From NCBI GenBank assembly GCA_003427395.1, contig BFEA01000299.1, positions 1,144,856 to 1,183,553 of the forward strand: 38,698 bases of DNA, given 5' to 3'. Positions within the stretch are counted from its first letter, which is position 1, and every line of letters begins with the position of its first letter. Under the pieces are notes generated by a model. It searched no databases and had not been told where the DNA came from. It was given only the letters and a program-made list of their open reading frames with translations. Origin of the DNA: Chara braunii (lineage: Eukaryota; Streptophyta; Charophyceae; Charales; Characeae). This document shows positions 1 through 10,166 of the stretch, piece after piece. A program made the position numbers and the translations under genes.

Positions 1-410
1 TTGCTCGTTTTGCCTAAGACATTGAACTGAGGCTAGAAATGAGGTCCTCCAGACTAATCCGGTCGCCTTGCTCGTTTTGCCTAAGACATTGAACTAGGGC
101 TAGAAATGAGGTCCTCAAGACTGATCCGGTCGCCTTGCTCGTTTGCCTAAGACATTGAACTGGGGCTGGAAATGAGGTCCTCCAGACTGATCCGGTCGCC
201 TTGCTCGTTTTGCCTAAGACATTGAACAGTATTGAACTAGGGCTGAAAATGAGGTCCTCCAGACTGATCCGGTCGCCTTGCTCGTTTTGCCTAAGACATT
301 GAACTAGGGCCAGAAATGAGGTCCTCCAGACTGATCCTGTCGCCTTGCTCGTTTGCCTGAGACATTGAACTGGGGCTGGAGATGAGGTCGCTCTGACTGA
401 TTCGGTCGCC
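1..410 (+). repeat. 67-bp tandem repeat inside the 5' LTR
   Basis: Six consecutive units start TTGCTCGTTTTGCC and end GATCCGGTCGCC at 1-67, 68-134, 135-200, 201-277, 278-344 and 345-410. Most are 66-67 bp. The fourth is 77 bp because of a partial duplication of CATTGAAC. The array probably continues left of the window. Each unit can form a weak 5-bp stem (CTGGA/TCCAG). Long minus-strand reading frames across it are an artefact of the repeat. Confidence 0.95.
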
Positions 411-782
411 TTGCTAAGTCTGTCAGATTGCATGGGGTTGACTGAGAACAAGTTAGAAAGATAATCAACCAAGTAAGATACGGGACTAATGTTTCTTTAA
501 TCAGGACAAACAAAAGATGAACACTTTGGATGAAGGAACCCTTGTTTTTTAGCAGACTGAATGAGTTGTTGACATGACATGCTTGTTAGCAGAGCCTTGT
601 CTTTTGCTCAAGTTTTTTCCATTCTGTTGTTTGATAGGGTAGTCTGTTAGTGTTTGCCACGTGCTCGAGCTATAGGAGTTAGTTCAATGAGTTAAGTTTA
701 TTTTACTCAGATCAAGTTCTCGCATTTTCTGGGATCTTTTATTTTACTTGGCTCTGTATAAATTTTGGATAGCTACTTTCTC

Positions 783-1060
783 TACGGGAAGCGCTGCCTA
801 AATTTCTGCAAATCCAATGAGTTAGTCAAAATTTGACTTTTTAAAATTCAACTTGTCTAATTTTTATATATGGATTAGTAAAAATGTGGAAAGTCTTCTT
901 TTCTAAAAGAAGTGCTGCCCAAATTTTTGCTAATTCAGGGAGTTAGACAAAATTTAACTTTGGAAGGTTGAAAATTATTTCTGTTTTCATATTTAGCCTG
1001 ATATAAATTCTGGAAAAACACTTTTCCTACGGGAAGCGTTGCCGAAATTTTCTTAGTTTA
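783..1060 (+). repeat. Threefold spaced motif TACGGGAAGCGCTGCC in the LTR
   Basis: A motif TACGGGAAGCGCTGCC followed by AAATTT occurs near 783, in degenerate form near 903 (AAGAAGTGCTGCC), and near 1028. It recurs at the corresponding places of the second LTR (near 20521, 20641 and 20766) and of the diverged third LTR (near 37238, 37326 and 37407). Spacing is about 85-125 bp. Its preservation in the third LTR suggests a functional LTR element such as a U3 factor-binding site, but this is inference. Confidence 0.6.
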
Positions 1061-1333
1061 GAGGAGATAGATTATATTTTGATAGGTGGCGATTCTGGCG
1101 ATCCACTCTGTATGGGGGAGATTTCTGCCATAAGTCTACCTTTCTCACTGGCTTAGGGGTAGACCTAGGCTTGGTTATCAGGAGAGTCTTGAATGAGAAT
1201 GTATCATGGGAATTTGTTCTCCATACACTGATGATTTAGCTTGGGCATTGACCTGTCTTATGATACAGGTATTCTTTGGGCATTCAATCCAAGATTTTGA
1301 CTAGTTCCAGCTTGATCCTACGAGGATCATATT

Positions 1334-1352
1334 CTGTTATCACTGATAACAG
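1334..1352. promoter_or_regulatory. 19-bp quasi-palindrome conserved in three LTRs
   Basis: CTGTTATCA and TGATAACAG are exact reverse complements separated by one base. The identical 19-mer is present at 21076-21094 and 37621-37639 although the third LTR has diverged strongly around it. A one-base loop is unfavourable for an RNA hairpin, so a site for a dimeric DNA-binding protein is more likely. Confidence 0.6.
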
Positions 1353-2107
1353 GTCGGTTGGTTGATCGCTGACTTGTCGGCTCACGACACAACTTTGCTT
1401 ACACCTCTACCTCAACTTGATTGCCTTAGCCCTGAGATTTGGTATGTTTCTTTGAAGGTTTTAACCGGACTTCTTTTAATGACCATTATAAAGAACTTGT
1501 GAGATTTATCGAAAGTTGAACTATGACTGGGGCTTGAGTGTGTGAGGCGTGGTGTGAGTTACAGGGAAAAGTAAAATTGTCCACATTGGTGTATAGCAAT
1601 GTGGCTATTGTATGTGTCTGTGTTTATGCAGGTTAGTATTTGGAGCTTGGTAAATAGGTCATACTTTGGAGGCAGTGAGAATGACAACCATGTGTCGCAC
1701 GACCTGCATACATGATGGGTTTATGTTTCTCATTCCTTTATTTTATCCCGAGTTCTAATTTGATATACGAGTGTTGGATGTTTACTTGTTTACTGATTGA
1801 TTTTTCTTAATAATTTTTTATTTATAGTTGGACGTTGTAGTCCGTGGCAGCCGTCAAAGTCAAACCCCTTGACTTCTTTCCAGACCCTGAATGATAGAGC
1901 TGGTTTCAGGAGCGATAAAAGACGGTTGCCACCACAGGTATGAACCTGTGTACCACCCACTCTCCGCAGGGTGCAGAAGAGGGTGTGGTTTTCAACCGCA
2001 CTTGGCGGTTGTCCAGCGTCGAGAGATCATTCCCTCAAGGCGCGTGTCAGCCGACACTTGAGTGTCGAATGCGACCCTCGAGAGTAGCGAGGACCGCATA
2101 AGTATGG

Positions 2108-2121
2108 GTACTACATAGTAC
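2108..2121 (+). other. LTR stem-loop supported by compensatory changes
   Basis: GTACTA-CA-TAGTAC forms a 6-bp stem. The same sequence is at 21850-21863. In the third LTR (38411-38424) the site reads GCATCA-CA-TGGTGC. Two pairs there change on both sides (T-A to C-G) and one becomes a G-U wobble, so pairing is kept while sequence is not. Neighbouring stems at about 1935-1950, 2051-2066 and 2221-2236 are present in copies one and two but poorly kept in the third. Confidence 0.5.
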
Positions 2122-2799
2122 GTCATCATTGCGACCGCTTGCGTATGCTTGCATTGCGAGTCGGTATGAGTTAGCCCTGCGTCCGCGCGGTTTTATACTA
2201 AGTCTCACGAGCGTCGCCTATCCGATTTTCACATCGGAGAGTTATGGGATGACTACTAAGGGACTAGGAGTGTTGTCGCGTTGTTTGTTCTGTGTCGTTT
2301 CGTGTTTATGTACGTGTGCGTGTTTTTATTTTTATGTTCTTTATAGTGGTGTGCGCGTGATGTGTGGGATGCATCCTAGTCGACCGGCGACGAGTCGCGC
2401 TTGGGACCTCAGCCCCCCGAAGATGCGGGTTCGTGTGCGGGTTTGATAGAGGCGTAATACTGCGTGTACCCCCTATGCTACAGCGAACGAGAAACGTCAT
2501 CGGCTGGTCCACCTCTGCGATTGCAACTGATCAACTTTCGTACTGTGGACTGGTAGCTCGGCGGGGATACGCCCACCGAAGGGAGGTGACAGATCCCGTA
2601 AGGTGGAGGTAAGTCGTGCCTCGCATAGGCCCTATCCTGTCGTAGGGGCTCGCGGGAGGTATGGCTGGTGCACTCGGCCGGAGCGGCTTGCGAAAGCTCC
2701 ATGTATATTCGCGACGAGGATTTAGACAGACTTCTGCGTGACGCGGCCAGGAGGGTCCCGCGCTGCCTTGTGCGGTGCCGGACCGATGCGCTCGACGGG

Positions 2800-2817
2800 T
2801 GGCGCCATTGCCGGGGA
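2800..2817 (+). promoter_or_regulatory. Primer-binding site, tRNA-Asp type
   Basis: TGGCGCCATTGCCGGGGA matches the reverse complement of the 3' end of plant tRNA-Asp at 17 of 18 positions. It sits three bases after the LTR/interior boundary, where minus-strand cDNA synthesis is primed. tRNA-Asp is a primer known from several plant Ty3/gypsy lineages. The match fixes the element's orientation (plus) and its 5' LTR end. Confidence 0.85.
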
Positions 2818-4790
2818 ATAACGGTCGCCTGCCGTTGTCCCTGGTGGAACGACATCAAGGTATGGGATTGTGAGAACTAGGCAAAAGGCTTTCTTTGGAC
2901 ATATGTAGTCGATTGCTTGATACTTTGACTATCGTTGGAGATGTCTGAAGGTTGTGGCCTAAGTGTGAAGTGTTGATTATAAGCATATGTGCAACTTGCT
3001 TAAGAGAAGAAGTGTTGGGTTATACACTTTCGTACTCTAACGCATGTCATAGTTGTTTCAGTAAGCACCTTGTTATCCTAAGTATGTTTAGGTGATTGGA
3101 CGATACGTGGCATGTCTGATGCGGCCTAGGTTGAGTTGAGGTAGCGTCAGCATTGTTGGGTGTGTCCATTACTGAAGGAAGCTCTGTTAATAACTGTCAA
3201 AGCTATGAGGTCAGTTGATGCATTACGTGAGTGTTGTGCTAAGCCTGCTTTGGGAGGTGAAGACATTAAGCTGAGGCGTCCTCCCCTGGTCAATTTAGCC
3301 TCGTTTTAGAGGAGGCTTCTGGTACGTGAGCGACATGGATGAGGGGATGACTGGTGAATGCGAAGTGAGGGGTTTAATTGTAAAGGTCTTTCCTTGAGCT
3401 CGGACTGAGTTATGGCATGATAGGTACTGTGATAAGTACCATGCCTAGACCCTCCGATGGCATCAGTTGGCGATGAGTCGAGTCACCTAGAGGATTGACT
3501 AAATGTAACTGCCAATAAAAGTTTGAGTAGTAGTGGTTACTGGGCTAGCGGTGTGGCTAATTTGAAGAAAGGTCCATGTGTTAGGTATACGTGATACATA
3601 TGTGTTTGTTTTTATGATGGTTTTATTTGGTTATCTCGATATGTGTGCTTTCATTATATTTTGTCTTGATGTCTGATTTATGGTGCATATATGGATTGTC
3701 TTCCAAGATGACATAGTCTTTGCATGAAACCCACATCTGGCATGGGACCAGAGGTGAATGGGGTGACTCATTTCTGTGGAAGGTGGTTCTTCCTGAAGGA
3801 AGTCAGTCAGCTTGTATAGTTGTCCTCAGTGGAAGTGCATTCTTGAGTTGTTACTCCCTTGTTGAGGCTTAAGGAAGCAGATTATCAGTCTCAAGGATGA
3901 TAGTGAGGCCCACGCCGGAACTATGTTCCTGGTCCATTAGTGGGGTGTTGTTACCTGTCCTATAATAGGAGGGTAACTACATTATCTGTTGAGAGAGGAG
4001 GAAGGGGCTTGTTACCTTACACGAACTATGATGGCCAAGTGCAACAGTTACTGCCTAATGAGAAGCAGTTCTGGAGTAGCGACCTAGGCCCTTCTTGCAT
4101 TAAGCAGGGCCACCGTATTTGTGAGGGCGCGGATTCGCTGTTCGTTGCCTTGATAGGTATGGATGGGGTTGTCCATCTGACCATGATTAGGTTCGGTGGG
4201 GTGCAAGCATTGGATTCATAGGGGGTTGCGGTGAGGCTTGATCTTATGAGGATTACACCCCCCCCCGGTATTATATGCTTCGCTTAAGGACCGAAGGGGT
4301 AACAATTGTATCATGTTATTTAGTCATAGCTAGTCTTATTTCTGCCGTATAGAATATGGAATATGTTCTTGAGAGTGATCTTGTTGCATGACTGGTAGTT
4401 GAGTTTCGCTTCATGTTGGTTATTTCTTAAGCATACATGTTCTTCAGCTACTACCCTGGTAATTAGTTCGTGCTTATCAAATTGTGCATTACTGTTGTGA
4501 ATATATGGGTTGTACTGTATTTTGGATTCATGTTTGGAGTATTCACCTATGTGGCATATGTATATTGTGTCCTTCCTTGATAATAGAAACCATAAGTGGT
4601 TAATGCCTGAGTTATGATTTGAGGGATTTGTCAGCGAATATTTATGTTTTATTCTAGGTGGTTTTTGAATAGGTTCTTAATCGTGATGAGTGTCGGGGCA
4701 ACTTTAGTGGGATATATTTTATATTTGGCCTAGTTGCGTGACTTCCTTCGAGCCTCGACCCTAACGTCGCTCGTTGTTGTCCAAGAGGTG
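2818..4790 (+). other. Non-coding leader between PBS and gag
   Basis: About 2 kb without a credible gene. Small open frames (for example 3940-4221) have no recognisable domain. The stretch holds no obvious tandem repeat, is rather T/G-rich, and has an 8-base C run near 4259. A packaging signal would be expected here in a retroelement, but I cannot point to one. Confidence 0.6.
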
Positions 4791-5894
4791 ATGGGGTCGA
4801 GGGAGCTCGAGATGGAAGACTCTCAAGGGAAGATTGGGGTCGAGGAACTCGCCCACCTGCTGAGTATGCGTGATTGGGAGCGAGATAACCTACCCAAAGT
4901 TGAGATCGACTTCTTCAAGGGCTATCATGTTTCTGACTTCCTTGATAAGTTTGAACAGATAGCGTCCCACTGCAAATGGAATGAGGAGGAGGTGCTGAAA
5001 GAGGTGATAAAGTATATCCATATAGACTTAAAGGAGGAAGTCAGTGGGTTAATTAGAAGAGTGGGATCATCATGGAGTAAATTTCATAATGTCATGAGGG
5101 AAACATACCGGCTAGGTAAGGAAAAACTGACCAAGGACGATCTTGAGAAGATAGATCGGTTCAAATATGTGTCAGTGGGGCAATTTCTGGCCGAATATGA
5201 ACGTGCTTCTCGCAAAGTCTGGACATTGTCTGAATATGACAAGTGTTTTGTCTTCCTTATGAATTTCACGGATGCAGAGCAGCGAGATCTAATTCGTGGT
5301 ACAGAAGGAAGGCTTATATGGGACAAAATCCGAGAGAATTTTGTACAAGGGGATTTCGATCAGCACCTTTGTCATACTCTGCGTGAAGCAAGAAAAAGAA
5401 AGGAGTCGCAAGATTGTGAGAAGAGTGAGAATGGTAGAATGACAAGTGTTTTCACAGTTGACAGCTCTGAGGGTATGAAAAGTGAACTTCAGGAGGACAC
5501 TAAGATGACCAAGCGGAATCATAAGTGGATTGAAGGGAAGAAAGAGGAACCTTATGTTGAGAGAAAAAAGTTTAAAGAGATGCAGGCTAGAGTGAGGAAT
5601 GATGTAACTCATACCTGTGAGAGGACGATGGACGCCCCAAACGAAAAGGGAACAAAGGAGCGAAGGGTTCAGGAAGAAGCTGGTATAGCCCTACCTCCTG
5701 CTGCATATGATCCTAAAAAAGAGTGTGATGACAAGGAGGTATCATCAACTGTTAGTTGGATAGGGCGAAAGAATAGCATGTGGCGGGAACAGTGGTTGAA
5801 GATTGTATGTAGTTGTTGTGGGAAAGTTGGTCATACTCCTCGCAAATGCAAGAAAGCAAAAGATAGAGTCGAAGAAGGGGGACCGTTATCCTAG
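4791..5894 (+). CDS. gag: Gag-like capsid/nucleocapsid protein of the LTR element
   Basis: The 367-residue product has two recognisable parts. An N-terminal to central helical region (about residues 25-170) carries the FFKGYHVSDFLDKFEQIA and W..F...M...Y pattern typical of retrotransposon gag capsid domains. A charged Lys/Glu-rich linker follows. Near the C terminus is one CCHC zinc knuckle, CSCCGKVGHTPRKC (C-x2-C-x4-H-x4-C), which in gag proteins binds genomic RNA. ATG at 4791 is the first in-frame ATG; the frame opens after a TAG at 4731, so any longer start would need a non-ATG codon. The ORF ends with TAG at 5892-5894 and is intact, which is notable in so decayed a region. No protease or RT follows in any frame, so gag alone appears encoded. 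Confidence 0.85.
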   Translation: MGSRELEMEDSQGKIGVEELAHLLSMRDWERDNLPKVEIDFFKGYHVSDFLDKFEQIASHCKWNEEEVLKEVIKYIHIDLKEEVSGLIRRVGSSWSKFHNVMRETYRLGKEKLTKDDLEKIDRFKYVSVGQFLAEYERASRKVWTLSEYDKCFVFLMNFTDAEQRDLIRGTEGRLIWDKIRENFVQGDFDQHLCHTLREARKRKESQDCEKSENGRMTSVFTVDSSEGMKSELQEDTKMTKRNHKWIEGKKEEPYVERKKFKEMQARVRNDVTHTCERTMDAPNEKGTKERRVQEEAGIALPPAAYDPKKECDDKEVSSTVSWIGRKNSMWREQWLKIVCSCCGKVGHTPRKCKKAKDRVEEGGPLS

Positions 5895-6789
5895 ATAAAA
5901 ATTCAACTTTTCTCATAATGGTTACCATCATCTCCCTTATTTCATCTATATGGCAAGAAATAGGTAGAGTCGCGTCAATAATTCCAGACGACTTACATAT
6001 AGATATTTGGAGTGTTATGACAGTACGGAAGACTCAGTTGCTAGACTGGTAAACATTTATCTATTCTGCATTGCCGTTAAGGCTGAGTCTATGAGTTTTT
6101 CAATGATATATGGGATTCACCTTGTATATAAATTTTTATTTCGAGTGTGGGTCATTTGGGATTGTGCGTACGTACGGGAACTGACTATCCACTCTCTAAG
6201 CTTTGTTTCAGTTTTCATAGGATATCAGTGAAGAGCTACTATGGATAGGTTGCCCGTACGTTTGACGCTCAATCACCTTCACGATAACATTTGGGATCAT
6301 TTTGTGTATATCAGTCAATTATGACCTATAGGGTATGCTATACAAGATCATTTGTTTTTTATTAAGACTTTGATTGGTGATGATTTGATATTTGTGATAA
6401 ATTTGAATCTCGAGATAGTTTGGATCTCATTTGGGAATCATTTTGGAATGGGTTTTGATCTCATCAGATTGCAGATTCGTGCGCGTCCTGGTTGTCATTA
6501 TCATTCTCACCATTGTGACTTTAGGGGTGTTTCTATGTTCTATTCTAATTGATATGCGAGAAAGCAAAAAATTAAAAGTGTGAAGGGAAAAAGTGGCAAA
6601 TCGTGAATGAAGTGTGTTTGAACCAAAGAGGGTTCGATAAAATGAAGAAAGAGTGATTATCAGTGAGATATTTTTGGGAGACTCAAAGAGTCCAAATGTT
6701 ATATTGAGTTACAAATGAGAGAGAGGTTATGCCTGAGGGCGGCCTAAGTGGTTATTTTTGGAAGGAGGGATTTACTAAGAGTTTTATCG
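5895..6789 (+). other. Non-coding stretch after gag
   Basis: Where protease and RT would be expected I find no conserved motif in any frame (no DTG/DSG protease site, no YxDD). The DNA is T/A-rich with only short open frames. Either pol was deleted or the element family never carried it. Confidence 0.6.
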
Positions 6790-7515
6790 TCCGCCAAAAT
6801 CGGCAACTCCATTTTGTTGGTTTTCATCTGCCGGTGGGGACATCGTCCGCGGCAGGGAAACCCGCCTGATTCTGGGACCCCTCATGTCTGGCCTTTGGTT
6901 GTGAGTCACAGATGGTTTTGTGTGCAGCAGAGGGTAAGGTAAGATTTCTTTTTTTTATTCTCCGCCAGGCACGACAACTCCATTTTGTTGGTTCTCAGCT
7001 GTCGGTGAGGGCGTCGTCTGCGGCAGGGAAACCCGCCTGATTCTGGGACCCCTCATGTCTGGCCTTTGGCTATGAGTCACATATGGTTTTGTGTGCGGCA
7101 GAGGGTAAGGTAATATTTCTTTTTTTTATTCTCCGCCAGGATCAGCAACTTCATTCTGTTGGTTCTCAGCTGCCGGTGGGGGCGTCGTCTGCGGCAGGGA
7201 AACCCGCCTGATTCTGGGACCCCTCATGACTGGCCTTTGGTTGTGAGTCATAGATGGTTTTGTGTGCAGCAGAGGGTAAGGAAAGAACCGCAAGAATCGA
7301 CATCCCCGCTTAGCTTAATCACATAATAGTCGGTGAAGGTGTCGTCTGCGGCAGGGAAACCCGCCTGATTCAGGGACCCTTCACTTAACTTATTATGGGT
7401 TGCAAGCGGTCTAGTCTGCGGCAGTGATTTCCATGATTATGAAGACTAAGTTTTGACTAATAGCTAGTGGGGGCGTCGTCTGCGGCATGGAAACCCGCCT
7501 GATTCTAGGACCCTC
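6790..7515 (+). repeat. 171-bp tandem repeat with a hairpin core
   Basis: Three units begin TCCGCC at 6790, 6961 and 7132, exactly 171 bp apart. Two shorter, diverged units follow around 7330-7400 and 7465-7515. The best kept part, in all five, is a core that reads GCGGCAGGGAAACCCGCCTG in four units, including the first three, with one change in the last (CATGG for CAGGG). It can fold as GGC-(A)-GGG / AAA / CCC-GCC. The first units also share a T-run followed by CTCCGCC, GTGAGTCACA and GGTAAGGTAA. No protein is conserved across units. Confidence 0.9.
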
Positions 7516-8486
7516 CACTTGGCTTCAGTCTATGTTGAAAGTGACATTGTCAACAAATGTGGAATTTTGAGAAGTAAAAACGTTGAGTTTTTATTTGGAG
7601 GAAAGATTATGAGAGATTGCTCACTGGGCAAAGCTTATGAATGGGATTGACAAAGTGTGTGACGAAAAGTAAAGAACCCTACTTATAAAAGTAGGATTTA
7701 TGGGCAAAAGGCGTGATTTTCATTTATTTATGTTAAAGGCTTAATGAATACCCCTGCCCATCTTCTTTTGCGAGTGATTAAAATGAATGGCTTGTGTGTG
7801 ACAAAAAATGACATGCGAGGTTGGGCTTAACGGGGCCCAACCCATGAGGTACATTTGTGGTCTGGGTGACAACGTCAATCAGGCGAACCATGTTGGTTGG
7901 CCTTAAGAATGAGATGTCGGATTTCCCCGCAATGGGGTGTTCTCTTGAGGAAGAGTTTAAAGAAAGGTGTGTAAATGAGTTGAGTATGAATGATCACCGT
8001 GTGAGTTTTCAGATCTTGAATTATAAACCCATCATATAGTTGGGTTTTGTTTTTTTCATAGGATGATTTGGGTGACCTGGCACAATAAAATATCGTTAAA
8101 AGGGATCGAGAATGGTGTAGTCTTCAGTGTGATTTTGGGTGACTTCCTGTCCTTGATTATAGCTGGTGGAAAGTGGCTTTATCCACTTTGTTGTATTAGA
8201 GGTTGAAGCGTGTCAGTGCTTAGCCGATTATTCGGCTATTGTAGATTCATATTTTGGTCAGGAATTAAATAATATTTTCAACTGCTGAGTCGTGCTGGTA
8301 TTTGCCAAGTTATCCCGAGGAATTGAGGCTCGAAGTCGATATAACTGGATGACCATTTTTTGTCAAATCACTTATGTTTAGAAAGTTACTATATACGTTT
8401 CCTTGAGGCTATGCTTAAACGGTATTTGGTTTGGATACCCAAAGCGACGGGGACGTCGATTAATAGGGTCCGGGAGGACTGTCGTA
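7516..8486 (+). other. Non-coding interior, nothing recognised
   Basis: About 1 kb without a gene, tandem repeat or recognisable domain. It is part of the non-coding interior of the LTR element. Confidence 0.5.
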
Positions 8487-8512
8487 CCAAATATCCTTAC
8501 AAGGGTATTTGG
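8487..8512. repeat. 26-bp near-perfect palindrome, copy 1
   Basis: Arms CCAAATATCCTT and AAGGGTATTTGG flank a 2-base centre (AC) and pair at all positions with one G-U. A related palindrome is at 27244-27271, and weaker similarity continues for tens of bases downstream, so both belong to one repeat family. This could be a terminus of an unidentified element. Confidence 0.55.
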
Positions 8513-8679
8513 CGTGCTTTTTGTAAGTCACGTCAGTGCAGCCTCATCCGAAGTTGACAGCGCACTCGCGGGTGAAAGTTGAGTTCTTGTCCAGGTGAGC
8601 AACGAGCGTGAGGTATCAACGGCAAGGCGCAACCATGTGCGACTTGGGTGTGCGAGGCGTCACAGGCCAGCGGGATGCA

Positions 8680-9290
8680 CGGCCCCTCGCCCCATTACCC
8701 TTTTTGTTTCCTCGCATTTGTTCTTATTTGTATTGATTTTATTATTGATTTTATTTATTTATTATTATTATTTTTTTTTTCCTACTTTTATTTTTACGGC
8801 TGTCTTTGACCCGGTAACCGGGTCCGAGACTGACGTCGGGCACCACGAGCCTGACTCGACCACTACCTTGCCGGACACGGGTGGCCGTTACGGCAGTCGA
8901 GGACCTTGATCACGCGACTCTTTCGACATGCCCGCTCGGGTTTCGGTGTGTTGTGGATGCTGGCGAAATTCTCTGTCCGCCTGTCTTGATACTCGGACCG
9001 GGAGATACGACGTGCATACGAGCCGGTGGGTAAATAGCCCACGAGGCGGAAAGAAGCCTGGGTGGCGGGGGTCATTGCGGTATACAGTTTGTCGCCCGCC
9101 GTCTGCTGCAAGAGGGTTGGGTGTGAGTAGGTCTGTGGGACCAGCACCCGAGGATCTAGCTCAGACTGGTACACCCACGGACTGTGTGAAATAGGCCTGT
9201 GGGACAGCACCTGCCGGCCTAATTCAGTTAGTGCACCCACGAACTGTAGAGGTACAGACCTGAGCTCGAACTCCACTGAAGGTGGGTGAG
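8680..9290 (+). repeat. T-rich / tRNA-like composite repeat, variant without U6
   Basis: A CCTCGCCCCATTACCC string precedes a T-rich tract (about 8700-8795), as in the composite repeats at 22650 and 27987. Then follow a degenerate CACGAGCCTGACTCG head (near 8845), a segment shared with 14920-15040 (9013-9130), and two tandem tRNA-like heads. The first has TCTAGCTCAG (near 9155); the second has CCTAATTCAG (near 9217) and a B-box-like AGCTCGAACTCC (9263-9274). No U6 segment is present. Confidence 0.5.
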
Positions 9291-9299
9291 TGGGAGCTT

Positions 9300-9780
9300 G
9301 CGCCGCAAGCTGAAATACCACTACTTTTGTTTTTAGTTTTATTTTATTTTTTGTTTTTTCTAGGAAGATTCTCACGCTCGGCCGGTCCTGCCCAGCCGGG
9401 CACCCGGGCGTGACGCCTGGGGGGGTCTGACGCCCGGGGTACCCGAGCGTGCAAAAAAAAAATAAAAAATAAAAAATTAAAAAATTATGCGCTCTCCCAG
9501 AGGACTCCAAATCCGGGCTCATTTCGTTTTTTGCGAGTTGGCTGTCAAAGGGGGGGGAGGGGGGTATAAATTGGTTTTAAAGGGGATAAAGTGGTCTAAA
9601 GGGGGGTGCCCTTGTGTGTTTCTGTTATTTTCTTTCTTATCTCCGATTCTGTGAGGAATTATAACGTGACCCTCAACCAAAAGTGGCTTGCATTTCAATC
9701 CTACACAACATATGTTTTTTTCGAAATTTTTTGAGTTTTTTTTTTTTTTTTTTTTGGCGCTGGGTCTGCTCCGAACCCTA
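9300..9780. other. Non-coding: T-rich and A-rich tracts around a GC-rich core
   Basis: A T-rich tract (about 9318-9360) and an A-rich tract (about 9452-9487) flank a 90-bp GC-rich core containing GCCGGGCACCCGGGCGTG, a string also present near 14729. A run of more than 20 T lies near 9735-9756. No gene is visible. Confidence 0.5.
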
Positions 9781-10166
9781 GTAGGTAAGTTCAATGCGAT
9801 GTTCACGAAGTAAGCATGCAGCCAACACAGTGTTTACCGAGTAAGCACACAAGTGTTCACAAAGCAAGCATAATGCCTGTGCAATGATTTACTGAGTAAG
9901 CACGCAGTGAGGTTGTTCAGGATATGAACGTAGACAAAACCACAAACACGTCATCAAGACCATATGACGAAGCACTTAAAAAATGTTGAAAAAGATACAA
10001 CATGAGCAAGTGCGACATTCCCAATGTGCTACCGTGACGACGCGCGCGAGAAGTGCGAAACGCCCTACACACGCTGCACGTACATCTAAGTCTCGACGCG
10101 AAAAGGTTTCATCCCTTAACTATCCTACTATTAATAGTCGCTACCAAACAGAATCAGAACTCTACC
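9781..10166 (-). repeat. PLE pseudo-LTR, downstream copy
   Basis: Direct repeat of 13891-14286, about 90% identical by eye; the other copy has a 10-bp insertion near 13932. It starts GTAGGTAAGTTCAATGCG and contains short repeated GTAAGCAC/GTTCAC motifs. In this copy a 21-bp segment is tandemly duplicated at the border with the RT frame (10141-10161 and 10162-10182). Confidence 0.85.

Larger units (their letters stand above)
1..2796 (+). repeat. 5' LTR (partial; its start lies before the window)
   Basis: The right edge is defined by loss of similarity to the second copy: both share the string ending GATGCGCTCGAC (to 2796 and 22538) and then diverge, and a PBS follows at 2800. The LTR contains a 67-bp satellite array (1-410), three spaced copies of a TACGGGAAGCGCTGCC-like motif (near 783, 903 and 1028), a 19-bp quasi-palindrome (1334-1352), and several short stem-loops between 1930 and 2240. 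It ends GAC rather than the usual CA, so the exact terminus is uncertain by a few bases. Short ORFs here are not conserved as proteins and I do not call them genes. Confidence 0.75.

Noticed and set aside
14-513. Minus-strand open frames across the 67-bp array with a repeated peptide
   Set aside because: They follow from a repeat unit with few stops; indels change the frame between units and no known protein repeat is seen. The same applies to 19304-20238.
3940-4221. 93-residue open frame in the leader
   Set aside because: No domain and no codon signal; the length is expected by chance.
8863-9522. 219-residue minus-strand open frame
   Set aside because: It spans the tRNA-like repeat and T-rich tract in antisense; the composition (poly-Phe, Pro/Arg) reflects simple sequence.
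9765-9785. Telomere-associated PLE insertion (AACCCTA at the border)
   Set aside because: A single partial heptamer is not enough; there is no telomeric array on either side.
10030-10062. Hammerhead ribozyme in the PLE pseudo-LTR (TGACGA ... GAAA on plus)
   Set aside because: Hammerheads are known in PLE repeats, but here the core lacks the C before TGA, it lies antisense to the ORFs, and the second copy (14155 on) has lost GAAA.
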